From positions 24,713,297-24,777,296 of the forward strand of contig NC_034014.1 in the NCBI RefSeq assembly GCF_000346465.2: DNA of 64,000 nt, written 5' to 3'. This stretch comes from Prunus persica. Lineage: Eukaryota; Streptophyta; Magnoliopsida; Rosales; Rosaceae. The position numbers and the translations under genes were made by a program. Of the stretch, positions 23,732 through 39,069 are shown piece by piece. The first letter of the stretch is position 1. Every line of letters begins with the position of its first letter. Under the pieces are notes generated by a model, which ran no database searches, was not told the DNA's origin, and saw nothing but the letters and a program-made list of their open reading frames with translations.

Positions 23732-24248
23732 GTGAATCTCTCTCCATTTCGATCCGATTATAATCACATAATGTGCTCAGAATTTCCATGGTTTTGTTAG
23801 ATTTTGGGTGTTCTCTGTTCGGATTTAGTTGTGTGGTGGATGATTTTTGCTACATTTGGTTTGCATTGTAATATTTGATCGGACTGTGAGACTGTTGTTC
23901 GTTGTTACAAAATTCAGTGTAATTTTTTTCGTTTTATTTATGGTAGATCTGTACCTTGATCTGTTTGTTTGCAGGCGATGATGGATTTGCATTGCTGATT
24001 ATCTTTTTTATTTTTTTACAGAATGTTAAAAAAAATCCATTTTCTTGTTTATGTCCTTTTTCTTTTTGATTTCTCTTTGGGAATTCAATTTTTCTTGTAT
24101 GGGCACCAATGCTGATCGATGTTGATTAACGTGCATGAGACAAGTGATCATTCCATTGATATGTGATGTATGATTGTTTAAACCTGTGCAACTTGGCTAA
24201 TTTTTATTTTTTGGGTTGTTTCATACAATGCTGGTCATTTGCTTGCAG
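23732..24248 (+). promoter_or_regulatory. Leader intron in the actin 5' UTR
   Basis: Donor CAAAG/GTGAAT and acceptor TTGCAG/GAAATAGAAG, 10 bp before the ATG, with a T-rich interior. Plant actin genes characteristically carry a long 5' UTR intron that boosts expression (intron-mediated enhancement). Boundaries are inferred from splice signals. Confidence 0.75.
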
Positions 24249-24258
24249 GAAATAGAAG

Positions 24259-26137
<1,879 letters not shown>

Positions 26138-27150
26138 TTACAATAAAGGATAGGCAGACTCAAGTATCACTATTTGGAAAGAAAATGCTACTTGCATTCT
26201 TGTTATCTGGTTTTGTTGTCCAATTTTTATTTGCTTTCTATTATTTTACTGGCCGGAACTATAACGTTGTAGGTTTATCGCTGGATAATTTGTAATTCTT
26301 CCTAAGATGTTTTTTATATTCTCAGTGGTCATTGACTAATCCCTCTGCAAGCCTCGTGGTAGCATGTTTAATCTGTTCCGTGAAACTTTTTATTCTGTAA
26401 TTTTCTTTTTCGGTTACTTATATGCTTTGGCATTTGAATCAGTGGGTGGTTTCTTTGACATGAAATTGTGCAGTTTAATATCTAAAAAATAGGCAAAAAT
26501 GATATGATTATGCCAAATTTGGACTATCAAGTCTCAACCCTAAATATGTACATTTATTTTCATCATTTTTGTATATTGATATCAACAATATTTTCGTAGT
26601 TTTTTTTAATTCGAAAGCAACTTTTCGTTGCCATGTTTCTAAAAACTAAAATGCAATCCAATAATAATATACTGAAAATACAAAATTCATTTCCCAATTG
26701 CATTTTAGTTTTTGTTACAAGCGTTGCTACACAAAATGGGATATCTAAAAATTTATCAAATAATGTAACAGTATGTGATTTATTCACTTATTTCTAATAA
26801 GAAAAGCAAATAAACCAAAATGGGATATCTATAAATTTTCATTACAACCAACATGACCAAACAAAAAAAACAAAAAAACCTTTTCTCTTCAAGAAAAAAG
26901 AAGCCAAAAATTTTAGGGATTTTGCAGAGAGGGAAATTGGAATTGGACTATCAGGAGTCATAACCGGATTTGGAGGGACGATTCTCGCCTAACAAGATTT
27001 GGTTCAGACAATCAGCTAAAAGAAATTCGGAGCTCAAAATCCCTAGTCTCAGCTGAAACCTCAGTTCGTGATGTTGGCTCTCAATTTCCATTGCCGAATC
27101 CATAGAAGCAAACAGAGCCTTGGGATTTGACTCTGCAATTACAGGGAAAA
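26138..27150. other. Actin 3' UTR and ALG10 promoter
   Basis: The actin 3' UTR fills the first few hundred bases. AT-rich spacer follows, then about 200 bp of less AT-rich 5' UTR of ALG10. No other gene is supported. Confidence 0.6.
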
Positions 27151-29740
27151 ATGGGTAGGATAGCTGTGGCAGCGATTGTGAGCTTGTGGGTAGTTCCCAT
27201 TTCCATCCTCGTGAATCACATTGTTTCCGAGCCTTACATGGTAAGCCCAACCCACCAAAGACCGAACTTTCATTGGTTCGATGTGACTGCTATCTATTTT
27301 AGATTCTTGGGTTTGTGTAAATTTTTGTTTTTGACAAGTTCATGCTCTTATGATCTGTAGGATGAGATTTTCCATGTGCCTCAGGCTCAACAGTACTGCA
27401 AAGGCAATTTCAGGAGCTGGGATCCCATGATCACCACTCCTCCTGGCCTGTATGTTCTCTAGGAATTCTTAATTCTACTTTTGTTGTTACTTTGTATTGA
27501 ATTTTGTATGCAACCAGCTAATTTCTTTTTGGGAAGTAAAGGGTCGGTCTTACTTTTAGCAAATTTGTTGGCTTTGCTATGTTTTGACGGAGAAACTTAA
27601 GGATCATGTTGTATTAGCAAAGAACTTAGTATATGCTATTTAAAACTTTTGCAGGTACTATCTTTCACTAGCCCATGTTGCTTATTTGTTTCCAGGCATG
27701 TCCTTCATAAAAGCAGCCACATCATTTTCTGAAGTCTGCTCCACATCGATTCTTCGCTCCTTCAATGGTGTTTTGGCGTTACTTTGCAGTGTTCTAGTAT
27801 ATGAGATAATCACCCACTTGAGACCAGCTCTTGATGAAAGAAAAGCAACACTTTATGCAGTGGTCCTGGCCCTGTATCCTCTCCATTGGTTCTTCACTTT
27901 TCTCTATTATACAGATGTTGCATCACTTGGTGCAGTGCTTGCTATGTATCTTGCGTGTTTGAAGAAGAAGTACTGGTTTAGTGCATTGGTAAAGGCTCAA
28001 GTCTCTTCCATAAGTCATTTTATAATTTTTGAACATAAGGATGTTGATTCTGATGCAAATACACACTTGTACAGACATATGTTATACCTATATGTTTGTC
28101 CATTCAAGTGGTAACTTAGTTTGATGTTGTTAATGCAGCTTGGCGTCTTGGCAGTTGTTATTCGGCAAACAAATATTGTATGGATGCTTTTTGTTTGCTG
28201 CTGCGAGGTTATAAATATTACTTTGGGTGGTCAAAGAGATAAAATAGATGTAGACGACACTGACTTCTCAATTAGGAAAAATGTTGAACTAACTCCTGCA
28301 AACAGTATTACATTAGGCTCAAACCTGAGAAAGCGGAAGCTTAGAAGTTCAGTGGATAACGGAATACATTTAATGTCAACTAGAAGTTTTTCTTCTCAAA
28401 AGTTAACGTCAGGTTTGTCTTCACATAGCTTTCCAAGTTGATTGGTCAAGTCCTGCAGGGGATATTGTTTGTTTTTAAGGCTTATAACAGATCTTGGCGG
28501 CATTGTTTTGCAGGTTTTCTTGATGAAATTAAGGCCATCTTTCTAAGATTATGGCAAATGAAGTTGGAAGCTTTGGTTTCTTTTAGCCCTTTTATTCTAG
28601 TATTAGCTGCCTTTATTGCTTTTATTTGTTGGAATGGGAGTGTAGTTCTAGGTATGACTCATCGTTTTCTTTTCTTGTTTTTTCTTTTTGCTTTCACATG
28701 TTGTGGCATATAAAGTGGCCTTTATTACTGTTGTCTCTTACTGTGTCCAAATGTTGTAGGTGCGAAAGAAGCTCATGCGGTTTCTCCACATTTTGCACAG
28801 ATCATGTATTTTGGTCTTTTTTCTGCTCTTATGGCTCCTATGCACTGTAGTTTGAGTCAAGCTGTAGATTTATCTCGGTCAATGTGGAGGAATAAGTTTC
28901 TTACTTTGTTTCAACTGTCTTTAGCACTGGGTGCTGGGTTCATCTCTATTCATTTTTTCAGGTTAGCCCTATTTAACTTTTTTAGCTTAATGTTTTTAGA
29001 AGAATAGTTGCACTGAATTTGTTGAAGAGGAATTTTTTTTCCCAGATTTTGTTACTACTAGCCATTCTTTGGCCTCCTGGCATGCCCTCATATGGACTTC
29101 TTAAATAATGTTTGAGAAAGCAATTTTCGTCTGTTTCTTTTCTGGCTTTTTTGGGCTATGAAATTGTACATTTTCTCCAATTTCAAGAATGATGAACGTT
29201 TCCTTTGCTGTTTTCACAATTTTATAACGTAATTCGTCGACTCTTGCAGCATAGTGCATCCCTATCTTCTCGCTGATAATCGGCATTATCCCTTTTATCT
29301 TTGGCGGAAGGTCATCAAAGCTCACTGGTCAATGAAGTACCTACTAATCCCACTATATGTTTATTCATGGCTTTCCATCATCACTAGATTGGGTTGGTAA
29401 ACAGATCTCTTAGCCATTATATCTGATCAAGCTTCCTTATCTCTCGTCACTAAATAGTTGTTTTTATTTCACCATGGCAGGGAAGTTTCAGAGGAAGATC
29501 TGGGTGCTGGCATTTTTCTTGGCAACTGCTGCAGTTTTGGTTCCAGCGCCACTAATCGAGTTCAGATATTATACCATTCCCTTCTTTTTCTTGATGCTAC
29601 ATTCGCATACCGACGATTTTCGAAGTTTGCTCTTCACGGGATTTCTGTATATAACTATCAACGTATTCACCATGATGATGTTCTTGTATCGTCCATTCCA
29701 TTGGTCCCATGAGCCAGGGACCCAGAGGTTTATATGGTAG
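27151..29740 (+). CDS. ALG10: ALG10 dolichyl-phosphate-glucose alpha-1,2-glucosyltransferase
   Basis: Eight exons, 27151-27240, 27361-27449, 27655-27988, 28139-28412, 28514-28651, 28760-28961, 29250-29392 and 29481-29740, give 509 residues, the usual plant ALG10 length. It is a multi-pass ER membrane protein that adds the terminal alpha-1,2-glucose to the lipid-linked oligosaccharide, completing Glc3Man9GlcNAc2 before N-glycan transfer. Diagnostic features are the acidic lumenal motif [15 protein letters not shown] near the N terminus, [16 protein letters not shown], the hydrophobic segments, [28 protein letters not shown] and the C-terminal [12 protein letters not shown] block. All splice phases agree and no break was found. 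Confidence 0.95.
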
Positions 29741-30284
29741 CTTGATTCACAAGAGATGCTAAAAGCGTCTCCAACAATTAGCCGTATGAATTTTTGTTTT
29801 CTTGGTGTTCATTGTAATGAATATTTGTTGTAGCTTTGTACAAGTTGAATTCATTGATAAAGAAATGAAATGATAAAGTTTTGGTTTTCTTTACCTGCAT
29901 GAATTTCTGAATCTTATTTTATCATCGTGCCGTCTTTAATTAATCTGAAAATCTGGGTTTTATGCTCAATGGTTTTAAATGTTCCAAAACCCAATTTGAT
30001 AGTAAATTTGAAATTGATTTTCGATTCAAGGGGCTTGTACTTGCACTCGAGGTGTTAGGTTTGATTCAAGGGGCTTTGGTCCATGTATGAAAAAAAGATT
30101 TTCGATTGAAAATGAGGGTGTTATGTGTTTGGTTGACAGTGGTCAACAGTGATCCTCCGTAGTTTACGAGGCACACGAGTTGCAAGGTCACAAGTTATAA
30201 GCCATGGAAGTCGGAGGTTGCTTGAATTACAAGCCATGGAACTCGGCTCTGCCTCGCACCTCGAACCTCAAACACTCATGAACC
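29741..30284. other. ALG10 3' UTR and pectin acetylesterase promoter
   Basis: A poly(A)-signal-like context occurs near 29.85 kb. The remainder is upstream DNA of the pectin acetylesterase gene. No other coding region was seen. Confidence 0.55.
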
Positions 30285-33200
30285 ATGGCGGTGGAGAATT
30301 TGGCTTCAAATTCAATGGCGAATATTTCTTGGCTTCACGGCCTGCTATGGTGGAGAAACTGGGGCAAAAGAGAATGGGCAATATCAGCCATCGGATTTGC
30401 CGTCTTTGTCTTCGCTCTCGCTTTCGTCTCCTACTCTTGGATCTCTGATCCAGACTCCAACCTCAGCTCCTCATTCCATCGAATCACCGCCACCGATTTG
30501 GTCGACTTAACCTTGTTGCACAACGCCACACGTAGAGGCGCAGGTACTCAATCTTAACCCTGCTAGCCAAATTTCAAAATTTCTTGTGTCTTCAGCTCCT
30601 AATTCAATTCTCTTCTTGTTTAAATTTAAATTTATGGTTTGCAGTTTGCTTAGATGGGAGTTTGCCTGGCTACCATTATCAAAAGGGCTTTGGTTCTGGC
30701 GCCAATAGTTGGGTGCTTTACATTGAGGTCCTAATAACTCAAATCTTATGTTTTTCTTTTTCTTTCATTCCATTTACTTTTTCTATTAGAGATGTTGATT
30801 AAGAAAGCAAAAATGGGTAATGGGTTTGAGTTGAAAATTGAAATGCAGGGTGGAGGTTGGTGCAATACAATAGAATCGTGTTTTTGGCGTAGAGAGATCC
30901 ATTTAGGGTCTTCCAAACATATGGGACATCGAGTTCACTTTACTGGGATTTTAAGCCCTCACCAAGCACAAAATCCTGGTACTTCAATTTGACTCACCTG
31001 CTTTGTTGTTGTACCATCACCATAACGCTTAAGTTTGTAGCTTTTAACCAGCTAATTGATGTGATTCAATTCCATTTTTGGAGCATGCTCTAGAATTCTT
31101 TAACTGGAACAGAGTCAAAGTGCAGTATTGTGATGGTGCATCTTTAGCCGGCCACCCGGATAAGGAGTTGAGGGTAAGTTTTTATTTGGATATTTTAACC
31201 AGTTGTAATTTTAATAATGGAAGTTTTTGTTTTTGTTTTTTTTGAGTAATTAACATTGTGTGTTCTTCAATGGCATAGAATGGAACACGTCTTTTCTTTA
31301 GGGGCCAGCTCATCTGGGAAGCACTTATGGATAAGTTCTTCTCACTTGGCCTGTCGAAGGCGAAACAGGTATCTCTATGGTTACTTGGATTAAGCTCTAA
31401 TTGTTCTATACATGTACAGTACATGGTTAGATGATTACGATTATCACTCTAATTCGGAGAGCTAATCATGGATGTTTTAATGACATAATTTGTTGATTCT
31501 CACTCGCATAAATTCACTTTCCTGTCCAAAATAGGTCTGTTTCTGCTAATATGTATGAGTGACAATCTTACAGGCCCTTCTTGCAGGATGCTCCGCTGGT
31601 GGATTGGCGGCTCTTATACATTGTGATGAATTTCGTGGTCTTCTGCCTAAGAATGTAACTGTCAAATGTCTTGCTGATGCAGGTTTTTTTCTTGATGAGT
31701 ATGTTTTATGTGTACCTGTGCGTTCTGCACCAACATCTTTGAGCTAATCTGTTCAGTATGAAGTCTTTCTAGAATCATGTTTTCTTATGTGAACTCTTCT
31801 TAGGATCATACTTTCTTGCTTCACTTATATCTCCTAAATATAAAATTTCGTGTGATAACGTGCAGTTTCGTGATCCTACTATTTCTAGTTCATACATCAG
31901 GAATTGAAAGCCTATCATAATTAAACACCTACATACCAATCTATTTTCTAGAAACTTTGAAATTCTTCGTATCAAACTACACCAGGAATGTTGAATTTCT
32001 TGCATGCTTTTACTAACTGCTTGTATGTGCATAATGCTGCATTATTATTATTTTCAATGCATCCTCTGTGCTCCGAATAGTGATCACACAGAGAAAATAA
32101 AGATTTTTTTTAGCTACTTTCTGTTTCCTGCATTTCAGGAAAGATGTTATCGAAAATCCCACCATGAGATATTTCTTTCACGATGTTTTCATCCTTCACG
32201 TAATGCTCTGATCTTTACTGATACTATCTTATGTAATCTTTAGCTAGGTGATACTTACCCTTGTTTTCTCTGTACAAATTTGATTACTAACAATGGTGAT
32301 ACTGTTGGGTTCTCGGGATCTCGGGTTTGACGGATGGTGTGAATATGGGGGGTGTATACACTAGTGAATATAAAATTGAAATCTTTAATATGGTGCATCT
32401 GCTAATGCTTATTTTAGTATCTAACACTTCATACATGATACAGGGTTACATCCATTTTGATTTTATAACCATTATACAGTACTTTCATAGACACTAAGGT
32501 CTAGCTGAAAGCTACAGGTTTAACACAAGAGTCATTATTTATATCTCTTGCTTATTTTTCTGGTCAGGGTTTAAGAAAAAGTTTACACAAGGATTGTATT
32601 GCAAGAAAGGAACCAGCTGAGGTAGGTTTTCTTTAACTCTTACACAGTATCTCTATCGAGATGTTCTTAATTCTTCTGCTCAGTTGTTGATTCATAACAC
32701 AAAGCCCCTATTATCTGTTGTGATTTTTCAGTGTCTCTTTCCTAAAGAAATTATTAAAAACATTGCCACCCCAGTGTTCCTCCTCCACTCAGCTTATGAT
32801 TTTTGGCAGGTAAGTTTCCTCAGAACCCAAGTTTCATTTGCACGTCACCAGAATTTGATTTCACATTCATTGTTTTTATTTTTCGTAATTGGATGATCAT
32901 TAGATACAAAATATCTTGATACCTGAAGGATCAGATCTGTATCACTACTGGCAAAAGTGCAGACTGGACATTCATAATTGCAATGCTACCCAGGTTGAAA
33001 TACTGAAAGGTAATTGGGTATGATTCTCATGACACAATATGTATTGCCTGACAGTTCAGTAAATGACTTACAGCTAAAATTGGCCTGAGTCTATGTAGCA
33101 AGGGATTATATGGCCCACTCTTCAAGGAATACTATCTCAATGGTCTTATAATTGTTAGCTAAAGTACATTGCTGATTGCCACCAGCCATTTGTAGACTTA

Positions 33201-34272
33201 TGTGGACTATAAACCAGCATATTTCCATCCAGCCCGCAAGATGTAATCAGAAGGAAGTTTATGGTCTTATTATGTTACATTTAAACTAGAATTCTTAGGG
33301 TCGCTGAACCAGAGAAAATTTCGGCGAAGATAACCTGGTTATAGAGTATTTGGACCATAAACCAGCATTTTAAACCGCTTCCAGTTGCATTCAGGGGGCA
33401 CTACTGGGGTCCTCTTCTTAGGTTTCTTTTTAGCAAGGGAATATCTCGGGGAACTGGTTGGTATTCCCAAACCCATGTAGCACACATGTTTTTGCGCATA
33501 CAATGGTCCACCATCGGTTCATCTTATGTGTACTTGTATTAACTGGTTTGAGACCTCGTCATTTGGAAAATAAGATTTATGCATTGGACCCTAAGTTTAC
33601 TTGTAAACATAATATTGTGGCAAATTACCTTGGCAACTTTTTTTCGTACAGGTTACCGCAGATCTCTTTTGAAGGCGCTAAAAGAATTCCAGAAAAATAA
33701 GGAAGGAGGAATGTTTATAAGTTCATGCTTTATTCATTGCCAGGCATGGATGACTGAGACATGGCATGCTCCTACTTCTCCACGAATAAACAATAAGGTG
33801 AGGAGTTTCTTATCATCGTATTTGAATGCTGAGATAAGATAAGGCTTTCTTGTTAACTAGAATATTATTTCAGAAAGTATTTCATCCCTGCAGTACGTTT
33901 CTATGTGATTTCTAGAGGGAGAGAGCCTCAGTCATCTCTCTCCCCTCTCCCCAACCCCTGCCCCCTACGTGGGCGTCCTTGTGCTAAATCATGTTATACA
34001 ATCTATGTGTTTGTCATGTGATTTTACCTACTAAAGCTGAAGTGCCGTAAGACCAGCATCATGGCATCAAATGTGTTTAAATAATTTATTTATCGGGTTT
34101 CTGTCATTTTCGTAACTAAACTCGATATCTAACCGTTTGTTTTTGTTGTTACTGATAGACAATTGCAGAGTCCGTTGGCGATTGGTACTTTAATCGAAAT
34201 GCATCAAAGAAAATTGACTGCCCGTTTCTATGCAATCCTACCTGCTATCATGTGAATTTCACACACGGTTGA
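30285..34272 (+). CDS. Pectin acetylesterase (copy 1), single-pass membrane type
   Basis: Twelve exons: 30285-30543, 30645-30727, 30849-30978, 31094-31173, 31279-31368, 31574-31698, 32139-32199, 32568-32621, 32732-32809, 32904-33009, 33652-33797 and 34159-34272, giving 441 residues. It belongs to the plant PAE/Notum-type carbohydrate esterase family 13, which removes acetyl groups from pectin in the cell wall. A short basic cytosolic start ([10 protein letters not shown]) precedes one hydrophobic anchor ([16 protein letters not shown]). Conserved features are [19 protein letters not shown], the oxyanion motif IEGGGWC, and the catalytic triad S221 (GCSAGG), D317 (SAYDFWQ) and H384 (CFIHCQ). 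The conserved Cys-rich C terminus ([10 protein letters not shown]) is present. It is paired with a second intact copy 16 kb downstream and a broken copy between them. Confidence 0.95.
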
Positions 34273-34903
34273 TTGAACTCAAGAACACAAGTTTTTAGCG
34301 GTTATTCCCAACTGTAGATCCTTACTTCCTCAGTATCCCCTGGTGGAAATACTCTCCTCCTTGTTCAGTGCATGATCCTATTTTTGTAGATACCGAGAAT
34401 GAAGGTGTTTTCAGAAGAAAACAGTTTATATTGTTGTCACTTCTTTACATATAGGAGATAGTCATTGTTAAATTTTGTATATTACATTGCAGAGTACAAA
34501 TTAACCAAATGAAAGGCCTTTGCTTGCAATGTAGCGATAATTTTGAAACAGCTCAATGCTCAAGGATGTGTGTGTATGCTAATTGCTATGATTATCTTCT
34601 GTACACCTTACTTAACAGAAACAAATTGTAAATACTGCACCTCCTAATTATAAACCCAATTTAGTGCTTGAAACTTGTAAATCATGAGATAATTGTAGAT
34701 ACGTGATTTCTAGATCTCTGCTCTCACCACTCTACAAATCTCATGTCACTTGAGTTAAGGCTTATGAGCCATATATTTTCGATCACAGTATATCATACAT
34801 GTTACATGTAGATGGTTGTAGATACCAAGCCATAACATTTTCGTCTATAAAAATAATGCTAACTTGTGAAACATGAAGCATGCATTGATTTTCATGCTGC
34901 CAG
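34273..34903. other. 3' flank of pectin acetylesterase copy 1
   Basis: 3' UTR and flank. The stretch 34515-34885 is duplicated at about 48992-49345 at high identity, starting from GCAATGTAGCGAT and ending near ACATGAAGCATGC. Confidence 0.75.
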
Positions 34904-36595
34904 GGTTTAGCAAAGAGTTTGCACAAGGATTGTGCTACGAGAAAGGAACCCTCGAAGGTAGGTGCTCTTTTCCTATTATGTATAGGGTACCACTGAGCAA
35001 ATTTGATAGGTTTCTTCTTATTTCCTATTGTTTGTTGTGAACTTTTAACACCCCAGTGTTCCTAGTCAACCCCCCCTACGATTTTTGGCAGGTAATTTTC
35101 CTCAGAGCTTCATTTGCTTAATTGATTTCACCTTCCTTTTCTCATTTCCTAATTGTTAGATACAACATATTTTGATACCTGAATCATCAGATCCACATGG
35201 CTATTGGAAATGGTGCAAATTGAACATTTTCAATTGCAATCCTAGCCAGGTTGAAATACTACAAGGTAATTGGATATGCATCTTGTGACCCAATATGTAT
35301 TGCCTGACTGACAGTCTAGGAAAATCACATACACCTAATGCTAGTTTGAGTCTATATATATTTTTAACACCATAAACCAGCGTTTTTGCAGCCTGCAAGT
35401 TGTGATCAGCAGGAAATTTGGGTCTTCTCATCATGTCACATTTAAACTACTCTATAAAATTCTTACACTTAAAATAGGATTCTTAAGGAAATTGTTCTAT
35501 ATGCAAGTTGGAAACAGTGGGCATTGCTAATGTAATCTTAATAGGTCATCTTTTAGCAAGGAAATATCTTGTGGGGCTTTCTGGCATTTCCGAACCCATG
35601 TAGCGCACGCATGTATTTTCGACAGACAAAAATTATATCATCGGTTCATCTTGCATGTACTTTTAGCTTCACTAGCTTGAGGCTTCTTGGGAAATGAAAA
35701 ATAGGATTCAATGTATTGGTCCCTGTAATTGTAAACCCTATTGGTCCCTGTAATTAACTGTATAACAAATTGTAATATATTTATTCTTAGCACTAATATT
35801 TTAGATAAATCATACACTATTTAATTTTTATAAATAAATAAAAAAAAATCCAAAAAATGATAGTTGACCCTATTTAATTTAATTTTGATTATTAAATTAC
35901 TTTGATGCCCTATTGAGTGTTTTGAGCTTTTTTATGAAGTTTTGGGGTTGTGTTTGTTTTAATGGTAGTTTTGTAATTTAAAAGAAATTAAAAGTTTTTT
36001 TGTTATGTTGTAAATGAGCTTTGAGTGTGTTTTTAAAGTCCATTTTATATAAGATTTTTTTTTTAATTTTTAAAATAAATAATTTGGGATCCTACATCTA
36101 TATATATAAAGCAAAAGGCAGAGAATAGTGAAACATTCAAAATACCAGAAAATGTCCTTGGTTAATGCAAACATTAAGAATTGAAATTATTAATTAAATG
36201 AGGATAATATGGTAAATTCACAAGTTTTCGTATTAAAAAAATTAAAATTAAAAGAAAATTCAGATAATGGGTCCTATTTTTATAGAACACAAATATCCAT
36301 TATCTTTTTTAATTCTAAAATAAATTTAATTTTTTTTTAAAAAAAAATCTCGCATGCGCGGAAGCGCGTGCAGAGAGGCTAGTTGGGTATAATAGTGAAT
36401 CTCCCAAAAGAATACTGTGGCAATTAACTTACCAACTTATTTCATACGGGTTTCTGAGGTTCGATGTTGAAGGCGCTGAACGAATTCCGAAAAAATAAGG
36501 AGGGAGGAATGTTTATAAATTCATGTTTTATTCATTGCCAGACATGGATAACTGAGACATGGCATTCACCCAATTCTCCACGAATAAACAATAAG
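34904..36595 (+). pseudogene. Broken pectin acetylesterase copy, exons 8-11
   Basis: Tandem-duplicate remnant most like copy 2. Exon 8 (34904-34957) and exon 10 (35160-35265) are still open. Exon 9 has lost its first half together with its 3' splice site, leaving about 35049-35091. Exon 11 (about 36449-36595) is recognisable, but its acceptor CACAG has become CATAC. Exons 1-7 are absent. Intron 10 is expanded by transposon sequence, including a Helitron at 36097-36382. The missing exons and lost splice sites mean it cannot make the enzyme. Confidence 0.9.
36097..36382 (+). mobile_element. Small non-autonomous Helitron, 286 bp
   Basis: Begins TCTATATATATAAAGC after an A and ends GAGAGGCTAG before a T. 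The hairpin GCATGCGC-GGAA-GCGCGTGC ends 11 bp before the terminus. No target duplication is present, as expected. A paralogous empty site is seen near 48905-48930, where GGGCTTATA runs directly into TTGGGCATAATA. It is about 90% similar by eye to the 22865-23139 copy. Confidence 0.9.
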
Positions 36596-39069
36596 GTGAG
36601 GAAAGTTTCATGATCTTATTTGAATGTGGAGAGACCCTCAGTGATCTCTAAATCCCTCTCCCTCCCACTGTGGGTAGTGTTCAGTGTTTAGCTCTGTTCA
36701 TAAGCTTAATGCTCATGCTTCATACTTGCATATGATTACGATATACATATCGAAGTTCTATTCAGCGACTTGAGAGCCAGCATTGAAACTCTTCAATGGT
36801 GCACTCAAAAAATTGGATGTTTAGGGAAGCAATATTTTATTTCATCCTGTAAGATAAATCTGTTGGAAATTGGCTTGCCAAACGAATGCCAAGAAGCTGG
36901 AAGACGAGGTGCAGCAGCGGAGGAGTCGACTGGTTGAGTCGACATGGGTCCACCGGTCGTTTTTGGACAGAGAGCTCATGTTGCTTGCTGCTTCAAAATG
37001 ACCGGTCAACTCTCCAGGTCGACCGGTCGCTTTCGTCATGCTGTGTTGTTTTCTCCACGCGTTTTAACTTGTTTTTCCATGTGTTTTAAGTTTCCTTTCC
37101 AAATGGTTTTGTAACCCCAACATTAATTAGTTTTTTGGAAGCTTGAGAGCTGTTTTAGGGGTTAGGAACTAGTTTGGAAAGGGGAGGGAACTGATTTGTA
37201 ATTGCTCTAGGTGTGACTTCCAGTATGTTGTTGTAGCTCTAGGTGCATGACTTTCTATCCCAAGCATTAGTGGGGATGGTTAAGCATAGGCATTGATAGG
37301 GCCAGCTAGACACCCAAATGCATTGAAGATGTGCAACTGATGTGTTGTAGCAGTCAAGGCATTAATGTGGAGGATTCCCATCCCAAGAACATAATGACGG
37401 TGGTTGGTGTGAAGACTTATCTTCCTAAAGCATTGATGAGGGTGACTAGCAAGTAATGTAGCAGTTGAAAAGATGCTCCCTATACTTGTCTATTTAAAGT
37501 GTAGAGAATACAATGAGAAACAGCAACTAGAGAAAGCTGGGAGTCCAAGGAAGAGAGAGCAATCAGCTCAAGGTAGGAGCTGAGAGTTGGAGTCTTGTAA
37601 AACTAAGTGAGAGAGTTGTTGTTGTTATGGTGTTTTAGATACCCTGCAAAACATAGATTATTTCAAACATGCATTATACTCGCAAGTGCATGAATTGTTG
37701 GTAATAAAGCTTATGTAAGTGCGAGGTCGATTCCATATGGATTGGATCACCTAATTCCATTTGATTTCCTAGTGAAAAAAAGGAAAAAAAAGAAAGAAAA
37801 ACAAAAGTACAATGTCATCCAACTCGAAGGCTAAAATCACACTTGAAACGCACAACACATGGGGGGTGGGGGTTTGAAGTGAGATGCTAATTCTAGAGAC
37901 ATCTATAAAAAGAAATGCTAAGTAAGAAGATTAACAAATAAAAGTGACAAAATGTAATCTAGGACAACTAAAACTAGAACACTTAGAAGTCATACATACA
38001 CTTTTACTCATGTTATTGAATACTCAAAGCAAATAAACTCTAGACACATTGATGAAGATGTTCGCAATCAAGACCGAGTTTAGTGGCTCAAGAAGCATTG
38101 ATTTTCTGTAAAATAAGTAAGGTACGTGTTTAGTGCTATAATACTTGTGCTTCCCATAAAATCAATCTAGGTGTGCTTAGTATTTAGATTTAATCATATG
38201 AAAAACCCATTAAGTTTGAAAAGAATATGAACATATCACAAGAACCCCAATAGCATAATGTTTACATTAGGCATTCAAGAAACCAATTCACATGGATGAT
38301 TCTTACTTCATCTATTAGTTGCTTAGGAAAACATGAAGGTACATATAATCTCAACAATCTCAAGAAGCAAACTTTCAAGGGTGATCAACCAAAGAAAAAC
38401 ATACATCAAGGTTAGATTATTTTAGTGAAGAGGAATTCATCAATTGTTGTCAAGAAACCAATTCACATGATGCTCACTTATTCAATCTGACAGGACCGGC
38501 CCCGAATTTTCCAAAACCTGAGACGAATCTTGTGGAATTCCCGACATCACTCGGATGCCAGGCCTACTTACTAAAGACTGAGACTTTCTGCCGAAATTTC
38601 GGCTGAATCTCCCATATAAATTTGACATTTCCCAAAATTTCAACCTGCATAAAACACATTTAATATTCCAACAGGCAGCACACACAATATAACTTTATGC
38701 AATTCACATAAACGGCCTTCCAGTAATTCGCAATGAAACCAACAAACTCTAAACAATGCAAATATAAACTCAAAAACATTTATGAACGTCAAATGCGATT
38801 TCCATCATCTAAATTCCCAAATATTAAACGTACAAAATTTAAACCTCCTAACAAGATGGCATATCATTTTTACCTAAATTTCAGGACCAACGACAATGTT
38901 CGAACCAATCTCAATAGAACAACAGGACTAACATTTAGTCTGCGGCTGCACCTAGTAACCTTAGGCTGCCTACGTACCCTTACTGAGGGATCAAGCCATA
39001 CGTAGTTCTTTCTACTAAAACCCGATTCCAAACATATATAATACCTTTATTCATCTCTTTGTATTTCAC

